From NCBI GenBank assembly GCA_963969495.1, contig OZ018323.1, positions 67,150,460 through 67,214,459 of the forward strand: 64,000 bases of DNA, in the 5' to 3' direction. The DNA comes from Ceratothoa steindachneri. Lineage: Eukaryota; Arthropoda; Malacostraca; Isopoda; Cymothoidae. The notes below the pieces were generated by a model. That model saw only the letters and a list, made by a program, of their open reading frames with translations, had not been told where the DNA came from and searched no databases. This document shows, in pieces, positions 23,501-33,800 of the stretch; the first letter of the stretch is position 1, and each line of letters begins with the position of its first letter. The position numbers were made by a program, and so were the translations under genes.

Positions 23501-24277
23501 TTTGAAGTCAGCGGGGCTCTACCAGGCGCTGCGTCTGTCTTCACGGCCGAGCTGGTGGCAATACACCACTCGGTACGGGAGATTACGCGACGTGCCCGGT
23601 TCGGAGACCGGATTGTGATTTATAGCGACTCACAAAGCGCCCTGAGTGCTCTCGGGGCATTGGAATCTCCGCATCCCCTGGTTCGCGAAATCCGTGACGC
23701 CACGGTTTTGGCGAGCCGGGCAGATGTCGAGATTATCTTCTGCTGGGTTCCTGGACATGTAGGAATTGCGGGGAATGAGCGCGCCGATGAGGGCGCCAAA
23801 GAGTCCGCGAGGACTCTGCGACCGGACCAGCGTTTCGCTCTTCCTCACACCGACTACATGGCAGGAATACGGGCAGCTCTTCGGACTGCTTGGCAAAGAA
23901 GATGGGAGACGGTCGAGGGGAACTTAAAGTTGCGTGCCATTGCGCCGCGACTGTTCCCATGGACCTATCCCCCAATGCCGCGGCGGCTTCAGGTTGCTTT
24001 CTGTCGTCTTCGAATCGGACACACTCGTGTGACGCATCGTTACTTGGTGGAGCGCTCGCATGTGCCCTATTGCAACGACTGCGTCGTCCCCCAGACTGTT
24101 CGGCATATTCTTGTCGAATGTCCCAGTCTGGGTGATCTTCGCGCACGATACCTGTCTCGGTACCGGGATGGGCGGGGTCGCTACCGCCTGTCCCTTGTAC
24201 TCGGGACGAGTGCGTGCACCATGACTGGTGGACTTATTGACTTTTTGGGGGAGGCCGGCCTTCTCCCCTTTATTTAA
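20417..24277 (+). CDS. ORF2 polyprotein: endonuclease, RT, RNase H (copy B)
   Basis: The frame opens after a stop at 20414 and runs to TAA at 24277. Residues here are counted from TTG at 20447. The endonuclease (about 40-250) has N44 (QWNCRG), E71 (LLQET), D167/N169 (GDLNG) and SDH 241-243. The RT has FRPISL, D613 (FFDLEKAYD), GVPQGSVLS and YVDD (D703/D704). RNase H has D1002 (YTDGS), E1035 (AEL), D1061 (SDSQSA) and D1114 (NERAD). The C-terminal C1209-x2-C-x7-H-x4-C1225 motif is typical of this group. It would nick DNA and copy the RNA by target-primed reverse transcription. The first ATG (20662, in LLQETML) comes after the first catalytic residues, so expression probably depends on ORF1. Confidence 0.93.
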   Translation, partial: VLEGDSAFSALSGQQRPGFCPREAYGHSREGLQFEEGPRVSSELGLEGIFLQWNCRGLRANWEELRRLASSRSPLAILLQETMLGACPLPALPGYKGLATQPPRDGRAGGCAVYTRHDVSVLPFSLDTSFQAVAVQLHLDRRYTIISAYIPPSADFDAGDFRRVVARLPRPYLLLGDLNGRHPLWGDYTINPRGQVLADLIEELEMGVLNVDEFTHHCPRTASFSCLDLSLCSSDAQPDFDWGVVDDLHGSDHFPIQISFSGQLPPERPPRWCLARARWPAFQEMTEFSISVKEFRSVDEAVEFFSGNLIAVGLTTIPRTSGRFARRPLPWWSAECETALKQKRYAYMRYKRRPNDFTVAEFRRARARFRYISKHARRSSWRAYVSSLNGKTPLAEVWKRVKRIRGKFSQDPPPVLQENGTAISDPASVAESLATAFSAFSSRDAAPPAFNARRDVAEGRRLDFTSRGGEPFNDKFTVSELRSALASCADTAHGPDDVPYAMLRHLGERGMAFLLDLFNRIWVEGLLPDSWRIATVLAFRKPGRDHSTPTGFRPISLTSCVCKLMEKLVNVRLAYFLDSGGHLSSAQCGFRKFHSTSDALLRLENAVCEAFLRRQHYATVFFDLEKAYDTAWRYGIMETLHTMGARGRLPMFISEFLRDRRFRVRVGGALSGPKEQEEGVPQGSVLSVTLFALSINGITSVLPEDVLATLYVDDLSISFGAAQMPTLERRLQQALNRVSRYAEAHRFRFSLAKTKVVHFCRHPRLHPDPDLFLNGVRLDVVESHRFLGLVFDRRLTWEAHIRSLRVSCTRAMDILRSVTFSAWGADRATALLFYRSFVRSKLDYGCEFYASAAERLLRKVDSIHHTGLRLATGAFRTSPIESLLVDAGEMPLALRRVQCITRLYARARRLPQSPTALTASAADLDGAYAAERRQSYPKPFGFRARKLLREVDIALGPVAPLVLPRTPPWRVPHLAICRHASAPKACTAPGVLRSIFLEHTSCHAGTVPVYTDGSKSQEGVGFHAVSPLFEVSGALPGAASVFTAELVAIHHSVREITRRARFGDRIVIYSDSQSALSALGALESPHPLVREIRDATVLASRADVEIIFCWVPGHVGIAGNERADEGAKESARTLRPDQRFALPHTDYMAGIRAALRTAWQRRWETVEGNLKLRAIAPRLFPWTYPPMPRRLQVAFCRLRIGHTRVTHRYLVERSHVPYCNDCVVPQTVRHILVECPSLGDLRARYLSRYRDGRGRYRLSLVLGTSACTMTGGLIDFLGEAGLLPFI
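20464..20483 (+). promoter_or_regulatory. GC hairpin in the ORF1/ORF2 overlap
   Basis: CCCGGGG (20464-20470) pairs with CCCCGGG (20477-20483) around TTCTGC, a 7-bp all-G/C stem within the 133-base overlap of the two frames. It is present in most copies; in F the 5' arm is altered (GCGCAGGG). It could assist -1 frameshifting or reinitiation, but no clear slippery heptamer was found. Confidence 0.45.
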
Positions 24278-24519
24278 GGTTCCTTTTTTTGTTATTGTTT
24301 TGTTTTAGATTGCACTCTCCTGCACCGGGGTGAGGGGGACCTCCCCCCGCTGCCGGAGATTGCTTCGATTGTTAAGTTTTTCAAATTTATATTGATTGTT
24401 AAGTTTTCATATTTTAACTTTAAAGTAGCCTAATTCTAGGCTGTCGTGTTTTTCGGCGACTTATGCCCAAGTGGGTAGTTGCCAGATGGGCTCTATAAAA
24501 AAAAAAAAAAAAAAAAAAA
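24278..24519 (+). other. 3' UTR, subfamily-1 type, with paired terminal hairpins
   Basis: It contains two TTGTTAAGTTTT direct repeats, then AGCCTA-ATTC-TAGGCT (24427-24442) and TGCCC-AAGT-GGGTA (24464-24477), and ends GGGCTCTAT followed by poly(A) from 24497. The hairpins are probably recognised by the RT at the start of cDNA synthesis, by analogy with other non-LTR elements. Confidence 0.75.
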
Positions 24520-24533
24520 TAGTGCAATTGGTA
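24520..24533 (+). repeat. Right target-site duplication of copy B
   Basis: TAGTGCAATTGGTA, identical to 17547-17560, followed directly by the continuation of copy A ORF1. Confidence 0.95.
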
Positions 24534-25123
24534 GAGAGCCGAAGGTAACCCGTTTCTCGGACGGGAGCCTTCTGGCGAATCCCGCCGAGGCGGCCAAGAT
24601 AAGTGCTCTTCGGACACTTCATGGCACCCCGGTGAGTGTGACGCCGCACTCTACCATGAACTTTGTGAAAGGAGTAGTTTATGCGAGGGAACTCGTTGAC
24701 TACTCCATTGAGGACATCACCCTAGAGCTGGCCGACCATGGGGCGGTCAAGGTCGAACGTGTGATGAGAAAACAGGGAGGGGCCTCGAGACCCACCCCTA
24801 CACTCTTCGTCACGTTCGACTGTGACAAGCTCCCTGAGTCGGTGCGTGCCGGTTGGTACCGCTACCGCGTGAAGGCATTCGTGCCACTGCCGCGGCGGTG
24901 CTATTACTGCCACCGCTTCGGCCATACGAATCGATCATGTAGACGTGCAAAATCGGGGTCACCCGAAGTCTGTGTAAATTGCTCCAAGGTCGCACACGAT
25001 AAGTCCAAATCGTGTGTGGCCAAGTGTGTCAATTGCGGAGAGCCGCACCCTGCTTCTTCGAAGCAATGTGGTGCATATCTCCTTGAGAAAGAAATCCTGG
25101 CCGTTCAGGCCCAGGATCGACTC

Positions 25124-25137
25124 TCATTCCGCGAGGC
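25124..25137 (+). repeat. Left target-site duplication of copy C
   Basis: TCATTCCGCGAGGC lies before the 5' end of C and is repeated at 30255-30268. The last C may instead be the first base of the element (13 or 14 bp). Confidence 0.93.
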
Positions 25138-25668
25138 CCCGTAAGGGGCGCGGCGATTTGCCATCCTGGCCGCCGTGCTGACGGGATCCAGCGCTCCGTC
25201 CGGCCCCAGCTTAGCCTCTCTTCCTTCCTTCAGATAGCCCGATTTCTCCCCTACCTCGTCGCTTTTCATACAACCTCTCCCACAACTTTCTCTGGTCAGC
25301 CTCTAATTTCACAGGGTAGAATGCTGACCTTCTTCTCAAGCCAACCACCCCGGATCGGGGCTGAGGGGGGGAGGGGACATTGTTCCCTAACCCCTCAGCT
25401 CCGGTTCGGGATGGGGTTTTTTTAACAACTTGCTTCATCCCCACCCACATCTTCCTCACATCCCTTTTCCTCTCCTCTTCACAACCTATATTTTTTACGC
25501 CGTGTCCAAGGTGGAGCCGCCATGCCGAAGGACTGCCAGGCCACCAGGCGGGAGGGGTGGTCCCGAATGGCGGCGCCTGGCTCTGCCGGGCTTGTAAGCA
25601 CCTCTCGCAGTGCGGGCAACTGCGAGAGGTGATGAGCTATTGCGTCCCGTAATCAAAAGAGGGTCACC

Positions 25669-28089
25669 ATGCCCATGTATGAAAAAAAACAAAAACCCCA
25701 ACCCCCAACTTCCCCCAAAACATCTACGGAGCCGCCCTCGGGCAGCTCCACCGAGAAAATGGAGGTCCCCCCCCTTGTGCTTGCGCAAGGGACCCTCCAT
25801 AATTCTTTAACCGGAGAGGAGGCTTACTCCTCTCCTACGCCTACGGGTGTAGGGGACTCCCCCTCACCCCCTTCTCTGGAGGTGCTTTCGGGCACCTCCC
25901 TATCTCCAGCGGCAGTCCCTCCTTTGCTTTCTAAGGGGACTGCCAAGAAAGCCAGCAGGCAGCCCATTGCCGACCGCCCCTCGTGCAAGCGGCTCGGTAG
26001 GGCAAACCCCCTTAGGGGGGAGAGGGAAGCCAGGCCCCTTCGGTCGCTTCCCTCAAAAGACCTGCTGGCAAGAATTTTGAACCTTGCTGGGGTCAAGGCC
26101 TGTGCCTCCCCACACCACCTGACTAGTGACAATACTGCCAAGGGGACCTGCGATGTCCTGGGAGGGGATGGCCAACGGGAGGCCCCTCCTGTGATAGACA
26201 TGGTCCTTGAGGAGACCCAGCCCCAGACGGTAGGGCCTTCCATGGGGGGGAATTCGGGCTCGGCGCCAAGCACCGAACCCGAATCCGCCCCTATGCAAGG
26301 TCCTCCTCAAATGGCTGAGGGCTCCGAGGCAGTAGAAGGAGGGGAGGGATCTCCTCCGACAGGTGCCCCTACGACAACCAGGACCTTCTCCATTTCGGAG
26401 AGGGACCTGGCTGAGGCTGGTCCATCTGGCCTGGGGACTTCTGCCGGCGGAGGTGAAAAGCGGGTTCATTCCCCGCCCTCCTCTCCTAAAAAGAAAAAGA
26501 CGAAGAAGACTCGGGGCTCCTCTCCATCCGCGGGGGCTGCGGGGACGGATGGGTCTGCTGCCACTTTGGTAGGCGACCAAGCCAAGATCGGCACATCCGG
26601 CCCCTCTACCCCCTCGTGTGCGGAGCCCATGACTACGACTAAGACCAAGAATGCACAGGGCGGAGCCTCGATGACATCGGGGCCCCTGATTCAGAGGTTA
26701 CCTGGCGTTTTCGAGCCCGCTGGCTTCAAACGCTTCCTCGTTATTCGCTCCACTGATGGCACCATGTTGTCCAAGGGCAACATGATCCATCAGAGGAGAG
26801 GATTAGCTAGTGCAATTGGTAGAGAGCCGAAGGTAACCCGTTTCTCGGACGGGAGCCTTCTGGCGAATCCCTCCGAGGCGGCCAAGATAAGTGCTCTTCG
26901 GACACTTCATGGCACCCCGGTGAGTGTGACGCCGCACTCTACCATGAACTTTGTGAAAGGAGTAGTTTATGCGAGGGAACTCGTTGACTACTCCATTGAG
27001 GACATCACCCTAGAGCTGGCCGACCATAGGGCGGTCAAGGTCGAACGTGTGATGAGAAAACAGGGAGGGGCCTCGAGACCCACCCCTACACTCTTCGTCA
27101 CGTTCGACTGTGACAAGCTCCCTGAGTCGGTGCGTGCCGGTTGGTACCGCTACCGCGTGAAGGCATTCGTGCCACTGCCGCGGCGGTGCTATTACTGCCA
27201 CCGCTTCGGCCATACGAATCGATCATGTAGACGTGCAAAATCGGGGTCACCCGAAGTCTGTGTAAATTGCTCCAAGGTCGCACACGATAAGTCCAAATCG
27301 TGTGTGGCCAAGTGTGTCAATTGCGGAGAGCCGCACCCTGCTTCTTCGAAGCAATGTGGTGCATATCTCCTTGAGAAAGAAATCCTGGCCGTTCAGGCCC
27401 AGGATCGACTCTCATTCCGCGAGGCAAAGGACTTGGTCCTGGCGCGCCCGGCTCTGCCTGGGACGTCATATGCCTCAATAGTTAGAAAGGCACCCTCTGC
27501 TCCTGGCCCATCCAGGCCAACGAGCACGGTTGTTTCCGCGCCCATTCGGAGCCCTTCTGTGGGCTCTACCCAACCTGGGCGCTCCCCTGGTAAAGCTGGC
27601 GGCAAAAAGGGTTCATACCCTGCCCCGGCTAAAACCAGGGCTCCCCCCTCTTCCCCCAGCGTGACCGTTTCGCGTAAAGCGAAACGGCCACGCGCCTCCA
27701 CCGAGTCGTTAGACTCACAGGAGGCAACACCCCTGAAGATGGTCGCTAGGCCATCTTCCGGGGTTCCTAAAGCTGTTCCCCGAAAGGAGGACAGCAACAA
27801 AGGAGCTTCGGCCCCTTTGCCCACGCCCCGAGGTGGAGCGAGTGGCTCGGAGACGGTGGTTCCTCGAAAAGAGGGCCCCCCGCCTCCGAAGCCGCAACGC
27901 CCGCCTAAAGTTTCGAGGCGGAGGGAGGAAAAGACTCGCATGGCGAGCCCAACCTCCCCCAATAAGTCCTCGAAGGCGACAGCGCTTTGTCCGGCCAACA
28001 GCGCCCGGGGTTCTGCCCCCGGGAAGCGTACGGCCATTCCCGTGAGGGTCTTCAATTCGAGGAGGGCCCCCGCGTCTCCTCCGAGCTAG
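25669..28089 (+). CDS. ORF1 gag-like protein, copy C
   Basis: An open 806-codon frame from ATG 25669 with the same order as copy B: disordered N-terminus, lysine run, RRM-like region, three Cys/His knuckles and a basic tail. The differences are in-frame: a shorter lysine run (KKKKTKKTR), no extra ANA after SLLAN, and no PSA near the end. H-to-R type substitutions are few (for example ADHR for ADHG before AVKVERV). It could make a functional gag even though the copy's ORF2 is destroyed. Confidence 0.88.
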   Translation: MPMYEKKQKPQPPTSPKTSTEPPSGSSTEKMEVPPLVLAQGTLHNSLTGEEAYSSPTPTGVGDSPSPPSLEVLSGTSLSPAAVPPLLSKGTAKKASRQPIADRPSCKRLGRANPLRGEREARPLRSLPSKDLLARILNLAGVKACASPHHLTSDNTAKGTCDVLGGDGQREAPPVIDMVLEETQPQTVGPSMGGNSGSAPSTEPESAPMQGPPQMAEGSEAVEGGEGSPPTGAPTTTRTFSISERDLAEAGPSGLGTSAGGGEKRVHSPPSSPKKKKTKKTRGSSPSAGAAGTDGSAATLVGDQAKIGTSGPSTPSCAEPMTTTKTKNAQGGASMTSGPLIQRLPGVFEPAGFKRFLVIRSTDGTMLSKGNMIHQRRGLASAIGREPKVTRFSDGSLLANPSEAAKISALRTLHGTPVSVTPHSTMNFVKGVVYARELVDYSIEDITLELADHRAVKVERVMRKQGGASRPTPTLFVTFDCDKLPESVRAGWYRYRVKAFVPLPRRCYYCHRFGHTNRSCRRAKSGSPEVCVNCSKVAHDKSKSCVAKCVNCGEPHPASSKQCGAYLLEKEILAVQAQDRLSFREAKDLVLARPALPGTSYASIVRKAPSAPGPSRPTSTVVSAPIRSPSVGSTQPGRSPGKAGGKKGSYPAPAKTRAPPSSPSVTVSRKAKRPRASTESLDSQEATPLKMVARPSSGVPKAVPRKEDSNKGASAPLPTPRGGASGSETVVPRKEGPPPPKPQRPPKVSRRREEKTRMASPTSPNKSSKATALCPANSARGSAPGKRTAIPVRVFNSRRAPASPPS

Positions 28090-30013
28090 GCCTGGAGGGC
28101 ATATTCCTTCAATGGAATTGCCGTGGACTCCGGGCCAACTGGTACGGGTGGGGGGAGCCCTCTCCGTCCCAAAGGAGCAGGAAGAGGGTGTCCCGCAGGG
28201 AAGTGTCCTCAGTGTCACACTCTTTGCCCTGAGCATCAACGGCATCACCTCGGTGCTGCCGGAAGATGTTCTCGCTACGCTCTACGTGGACGACCTTTCG
28301 ATCTCTTTTGGCGCGGCCCAGATGCCAACTCTGGAGCGCCGACTCCAACAGGCATTGAACCGCGTCTCTTGCTATGCCAAAGCGCACAGGTTTCGGTTTT
28401 CTTTGGCCAAGACTAAGGTGGTGCACTTCTGCCGCCATCCACGGCTTCACCCCGACCCAGATTTGTTTCTTAATGGGGTGCGCCTGGATGTGGTTGAGTC
28501 GCACCGTTTCCTTGGTCTTGTATTCGACCGACGCCTCACCTGGGAGGCTCACATTCGCAGCCTTAGGGTCTCTTGTACCCGCGCCATGGACATTCTCCGT
28601 TCCGTGACGTTCAGCGCTTGGGGCGCTGATAGGGCTACCGCCTTACTTTTTTATCGATCCTTTGTTCGCTCGAAGCTCGACTACGGATGCGAGTTTTATG
28701 CATCCGCAGCCGAGCGTTTATTGCGGAAGGTGGATTCGATCCACCACACCGGCCTTCGCCTTGCGACCGGTGCCTTCCGCACTTCCCCCATTGAGAGCCT
28801 GTTGGTCGATGCTGGGGAGATGCCACTCGCTCTGCGCCGCGTGCAGTGCATCACTCGCCTGTACGCGCGAGCCCGGCGCCTCCCCCAGTCGCCAACAGCT
28901 CTCACTGCATCCGCAGCTGATCTCGATGGTGCCTATGCCGCCGAGAGACGCCAGTCATACCCTAAGCCCTTTGGGTTTAGGGCCAGGAAACTCCTTCGAG
29001 AGGTAGATATAGCTCTCGGGCCGGTGGCGCCCCTGGTTCTGCCCAGGACGCCACCCTGGAGGGTACCACATTTGGCTATTTGTCGCCACGCCTCTGCTCC
29101 CAAAGCTTGTACTGCGCCGGGAGTATTGCGTTCGATCTTTTTGGAGCACACATCGTGTCACGCTGGTACCGTGCCAGTGTATACGGATGGCTCCAAGTCC
29201 CAAGAGGGGGTCGGCTTCCACGCCGTATCCCCTCTGTTTGAAGTCAGCGGGGCTCTACCAGGCGCTGCGTCTGTCTTCACGGCCGAGCTGGTGGCAATAC
29301 ACCACTCGGTACGGGAGATTACGCGACGTGCCCGGTTCGGAGACCGGATTGTGATTTATAGCGACTCACAAAGCGCCCTGAGTGCTCTCGGGGCATTGGA
29401 ATCTCCGCATCCCCTGGTTCGCGAAATCCGTGACGCCACGGTTTTGGCGAGCCGGGCAGATGTCGAGATTATCTTCTGCTGGGTTCCTGGACATGTAGGA
29501 ATTGCGGGGAATGAGCGCGCCGATGAGGGCGCCAAAGAGTCCGCGAGGACTCTGCGACCGCACCAGCGTTTCGCTCTTCCTCACACCGACTACATGGCAG
29601 GAATACGGGCAGCTCTTCGGACTGCTTGGCAAAGAAGATGGGAGACGGTCGAGGGGAACTTAAAGTTGCGTGCCATTGCGCCGCGACTGTTCCCATGGAC
29701 CTATCCCCCAATGCCGCGGCGGCTTCAGGTTGCTTTCTGTCGTCTTCGAATCGGACACACTCGTGTGACGCATCGTTACTTGGTGGAGCGCTCGCATGTG
29801 CCCTATTGCAACGACTGCGTCGTCCCCCAGACTGTTCGGCATATTCTTGTCGAATGTCCCAGTCTGGGTGATCTTCGCGCACGATACCTGTCTCGGTACC
29901 GGGATGGGCGGGGTTGCTACCGCCTGTCCCTTGTACTCGGGACGAGTGCGTGCACCATGACTGGTGGACTTATTGACTTTTTGGGGGAGGCCGGCCTTCT
30001 CCCCTTTATTTAA
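27966..30013 (+). pseudogene. ORF2 of copy C, deleted and frameshifted
   Basis: The frame opens in the ORF1 overlap, reads QWNCRGLRANW, then jumps at 28142 to the middle of the RT (VRVGGALSVPKEQEEGVPQG). The 1,804-base loss is not a multiple of three, so the N-terminal frame dies at 28232 and the RT remainder is in another frame. From there YVDD, RNase H (including NERAD) and the C-C-H-C end are intact to 30013. Only 1 base of homology (G) is seen at the breakpoint. Confidence 0.9.
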
Positions 30014-30254
30014 GGTTCCTTTTTTTGTTATTGTTTTGTTTTAGATTGCACTCTCCTGCACCGGGGTGAGGGGGACCTCCCCCCCGCTGCCGGAGATTGC
30101 TTCGATTGTTAAGTTTTTCAAATTTATATTGATTGTTAAGTTTTCATATTTTAACTTTAAAGTAGCCTAATTCTAGGCTGTCGTGTTTTTCGGCGACTTA
30201 TGCCCAAGTGGGTAGTTGCCAGATGGGCTCTATAAAAAAAAAAAAAAAAAAAAA

Positions 30255-30268
30255 TCATTCCGCGAGGC
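30255..30268 (+). repeat. Right target-site duplication of copy C
   Basis: TCATTCCGCGAGGC after the poly(A) of C, identical to 25124-25137. Copy A ORF1 resumes here. Confidence 0.93.
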
Positions 30269-30807
30269 AAAGGACTTGGTCCTGCGCGCCCGGCTCTGCC
30301 TGGGACGTCATATGCCTCAATAGTTAGAAAGGCACCCTCTGCTCCTGGCCCATCCAGGCCAACGAGCACGGTTGTTTCCGCGCCCATTCGGAGCCCTTCT
30401 GTGGGCTCTACCCAACCTGGGCGCTCCCCTGGTAAAGCTGGCGGCAAAAAGGGTTCATACCCTGCCCCGGCTAAAACCAGGGCTCCCCCCTCTTCCCCCA
30501 GCGTGACCGTTATGCGTAAAGCGAAACGGCCACGCGCCTCCACCGAGTCGTTAGACTCACAGGAGGCAACACCCCTGAAGATGGTCGCTAGGCCATCTTC
30601 CGGGGTTCCTAAAGCTGTTCCCCGAAAGGAGGACAGCAACAAAGGAGCTTCGGCCCCTTTGCCCACGCCCCGAGGTGGAGCGAGTGGCTCGGAGACGGTG
30701 GTTCCTCGAAAAGAGGGCCCCCCGCCTCCGAAGCCGCAACGCCCGCCTAAAGTTTCGAGGCGGAGGGAGGAAAAGACTCGCATGGCGAGCCCAACCTCCC
30801 CCAATAA

Positions 30808-33800
30808 GTCCTCGAAGGCGACAGCGCTTTGTCCGGCCAACAGCGCCCGGGGTTTTGCCCCCGGGAAGCGTACGGCCATTCCCGTGAGGGTCTTCAATTC
30901 TAGGAGGGCCCCAGCGTCTCCTCCGAGCTAGGCCTGGAGGGCATATTCCTTCAATGGAATTGCCGTGGACTCCGGGCCAACTGGGAGGAGCTGCGGAGGC
31001 TCGCCTCATCCCGTTCCCCGTTAGCTATTTTTTTGCAGGAGACCATGCTAGGCGCGTGCCCCCTGCCTGCCCTCCCGGGGTATAAGGGTCTTGCGACCCC
31101 ACCACCGCGGGACGGCCGGGCTGGGGGATGCGCGGTTTACACCCAGCATGATGTCTCCGTTCTTCCTTTCTCTTTAGATACCTCCTTTCAGGCAGTGGCT
31201 GTGCAGCTGCACCTGGATAGGAGGTATACTATCATTTCTGCGTACATTCCACCGTCAGCTGACTTCGACGCGGGGGACTTCCGCCGCGTCGTGGCACTGT
31301 TGCCGAGGCCCTATCTCTTGCTTGGAGATCTGAACGGCAGGCATCCTCTCTGGGGAGATTACACCATAAATCCCAGGGGACAAGTCCTTGCCGATCTGAT
31401 CGAAGAGCTTGAGATGGGTGTCCTAAACGTGGATGAGTTTACGCATTACTGTCCGAGAACCGCTTCATTTTCTTGCCTTGACCTATCTTTGTGCTCCTCG
31501 GATGCACAGCCTGATTTTGATTGGGGGGTGGTCGATGACCTCCATGGTAGTGATCACTTTCCCATTCAAATATCATTTTCAGGGCAACTGCCGCCTGAGA
31601 GACCACCTCGGTGGTGCTTGGCGCGGGCGCGGTGGCCTGCATTTCAGGAAATGACTGAATTCTCTATCTCAGTCAAGGAGTTTAGGTCGGTAGATGAGGC
31701 CGTTGAGTTCTTCTCCGGCAACCTCATCGCCGTGGGCCTGACTACTATTCCTAGGACGTCTGGCCGTTTTGCACGCCGACCACTCCCATGGTGGTCGGCC
31801 GAGTGTGAGACGGCCCTCAAACAGAAGCGTTATGCCTACATGCGCTATAAGCGCCGCCCGAACGATTTCACCGTCGCTGAATTTCGTCGGGCTAGGGCTA
31901 GGTTCCGGTATATTTCGAAGCACGCCCGCCGCTCTTCTTGGCGGGCATACGTGTCTTCACTTAACGGGAAGACCCCTTTAGCTGAGGTGTGGAAGCGAGT
32001 CAAAAGGATTCGGGGCAAGTTCTCGCAGGACCCCCCTCCCGTTCTCCAGGAGAATGGGACCGCAATCTCGGACCCCGCGTCCGTGGCGGAATCCTTAGCG
32101 ACCGCTTTTTCCGCATTCTCTAGCCGTGATGCTGCTCCGCCAGCATTCAATGCACGTCGTGATGTCGCGGAAGGCCGCCGGCTGGACTTTACCTCCAGAG
32201 GCGGAGAACCCTTCAACGACAAGTTTACTGTGAGTGAGTTGCGTTCCGCTCTCGCTTCGTGGCGGACACCGCCCATGGTCCGGACGATGTCCCGTACGCC
32301 ATGCTTCGACACCTGGGTGAGCGAGGCATGGCCTTTCTGTTAGATTTGTTCAACAGGATCTGGGTGGAAGGTCTCCTCCCAGACTCCTGGCGAATCGCTA
32401 CTCTGCTCGCCTTTCGCAAGCCGGGGAGAGATCACTCTACTCCGACCGGTTTCCGCCCAATCTCTCTAACCTCTTGCGTGTGCAAGTTGATGGAGAAATT
32501 GGTAAATGTTAGATTAGCCTATTTCCTGGACAGCGGAGGCCATCTGTCTTCTGCACAGTGCGGCTTCCGTAAGTTCCACTCCACGTCGGATGCTCTGCTC
32601 CGACTGGAAAATGCCGTCTGCGAGGCTTTCCTTCGTAGACAGCACTACGCCACGGTGTTTTTTGATCTGGAGAAAGCCTATGATACCGCATGGCGATACG
32701 GTATCATGGAGACTCTCCACACGATGGGGGCGAGGGGACGCCTCCCAATGTTTATATCTGAATTTTTGCGAGATCGTCGATTCCGCGTACGGGTGGGGGG
32801 AGCTCTCTCCGGCCCAAAGGAGCAGGAAGAGGGTGTCCCGCAGGGAAGTGTCCTCAGTGTCACACTCTTTGCCCTGAGCATCAACGGCATCACCTCGGTG
32901 CTGCCGGAAGATGTTCTCGCTACGCTCTACGTGGACGACCTTTCGATCTCTTTTGGCGCGGCCCAGATGCCAACTCTGGAGCGTCGACTCCAACAGGCAT
33001 TGAACCGCGTCTCTCGCTATGCCGAAGCGCACAGGTTTCGCTTTTCTTTGGCCAAGACTAAGGTGGTGCACTTCTGCCGCCACCCACGGCTTCACCCCGA
33101 CCCAGATCTGTTTCTTAATGGGGTGCGTCTGGATGTGGTTGAGTCGCACCGTTTCCTTGGTCTTGTATTCGACCGACGCCTCACCTGGGAGGCTCACATT
33201 CGCAGCCTTAGGGTCTCTTGTACCCGCGCCATGGACATTCTCCGTTCCGTGACGTTCAGCGCTTGGGGCGCTGATAGGGCTACCGCCTTACTTTTTTATC
33301 GATCCTTTGTTCGCTCGAAGCTCGACTACGGATGCGAGTTTTATGCATCCGCAGCCGAGCGTTTATTGCGGAAGGTGGATTCGATCCACCACACCGGCCT
33401 TCGCCTTGCGACCGGTGCCTTCCGCACTTCCCCCATTGAGAGCCTGTTGGTCGATGCTGGGGAGATGCCACTCGCTCTGCGCCGCGTGCAGTGCATCACT
33501 CGCCTGTACGCGCGAGCCCGGCGCCTCCCTCAGTCGCCAACAGCTCTCACTGCATCCGCAGCTGATCTCGATGGTGCCTATGCCGCCGAGAGACGCCAGT
33601 CATACCCTAAGCCCTTTGGGTTTAGGGCCAGGAAACTCCTTCGAGAGGTAGATATAGCTCTCGGGCCGGTGGCGCCCCTGGTTCTGCCCAGGACGCCACC
33701 CTGGAGGGTACCACATTTGGCTATTTGTCGCCACGCCTCTGCTCCCAAAGCTTGTACTGCGCCGGGAGTATTGCGTTCGACCTTTTTGGAGCACACATCG

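Larger units (their letters stand above)
17561..24519 (+). mobile_element. Copy B: complete, apparently intact retrotransposon
   Basis: This 6,959-bp element runs from CCCCGTAAGGGG at the 5' end to a 23-base poly(A). It has a 532-base leader, ORF1, an overlapping ORF2 and a 242-base 3' region including the poly(A). A 14-bp target duplication flanks it. Both frames are open with all expected motifs, so it is the best candidate in the window for an autonomous copy. Domain content (knuckled gag, endonuclease, RT, RNase H) places it in the I/Jockey group. It sits inside ORF1 of copy A and must be younger than A. Confidence 0.93.
25138..30254 (+). mobile_element. Copy C: internally deleted retrotransposon
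   Basis: About 5.1 kb, with a complete 5' leader, intact ORF1, ORF2 with a deletion of about 1.8 kb, subfamily-1 3' UTR and poly(A) (30234-30254). A 13-14-bp target duplication flanks it within copy A ORF1. The deletion joins positions equivalent to 20602 and 22407 of copy B and removes almost all of the endonuclease and the N-terminal half of the RT. It may still be mobilised in trans because both ends are intact. Confidence 0.9.
16402..30931 (+). pseudogene. Copy A ORF1, interrupted by two insertions
   Basis: It starts at ATG 16402 in good context (GTCACCATG). The reading frame is cut after codon 386 by B at 17560/17561, resumes at 24520, is cut again at 25137/25138 by C inside the segment after the third knuckle, and resumes at 30255. 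A one-base deletion near 30284 (CCTGCGCG where other copies have CCTGGCGCG) would break the frame even without the insertions. The Cys/His knuckle region is in the middle piece (24900-25070) and the Pro/Lys-rich tail in the last (30290-30931). It cannot make a complete protein. Confidence 0.9.
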
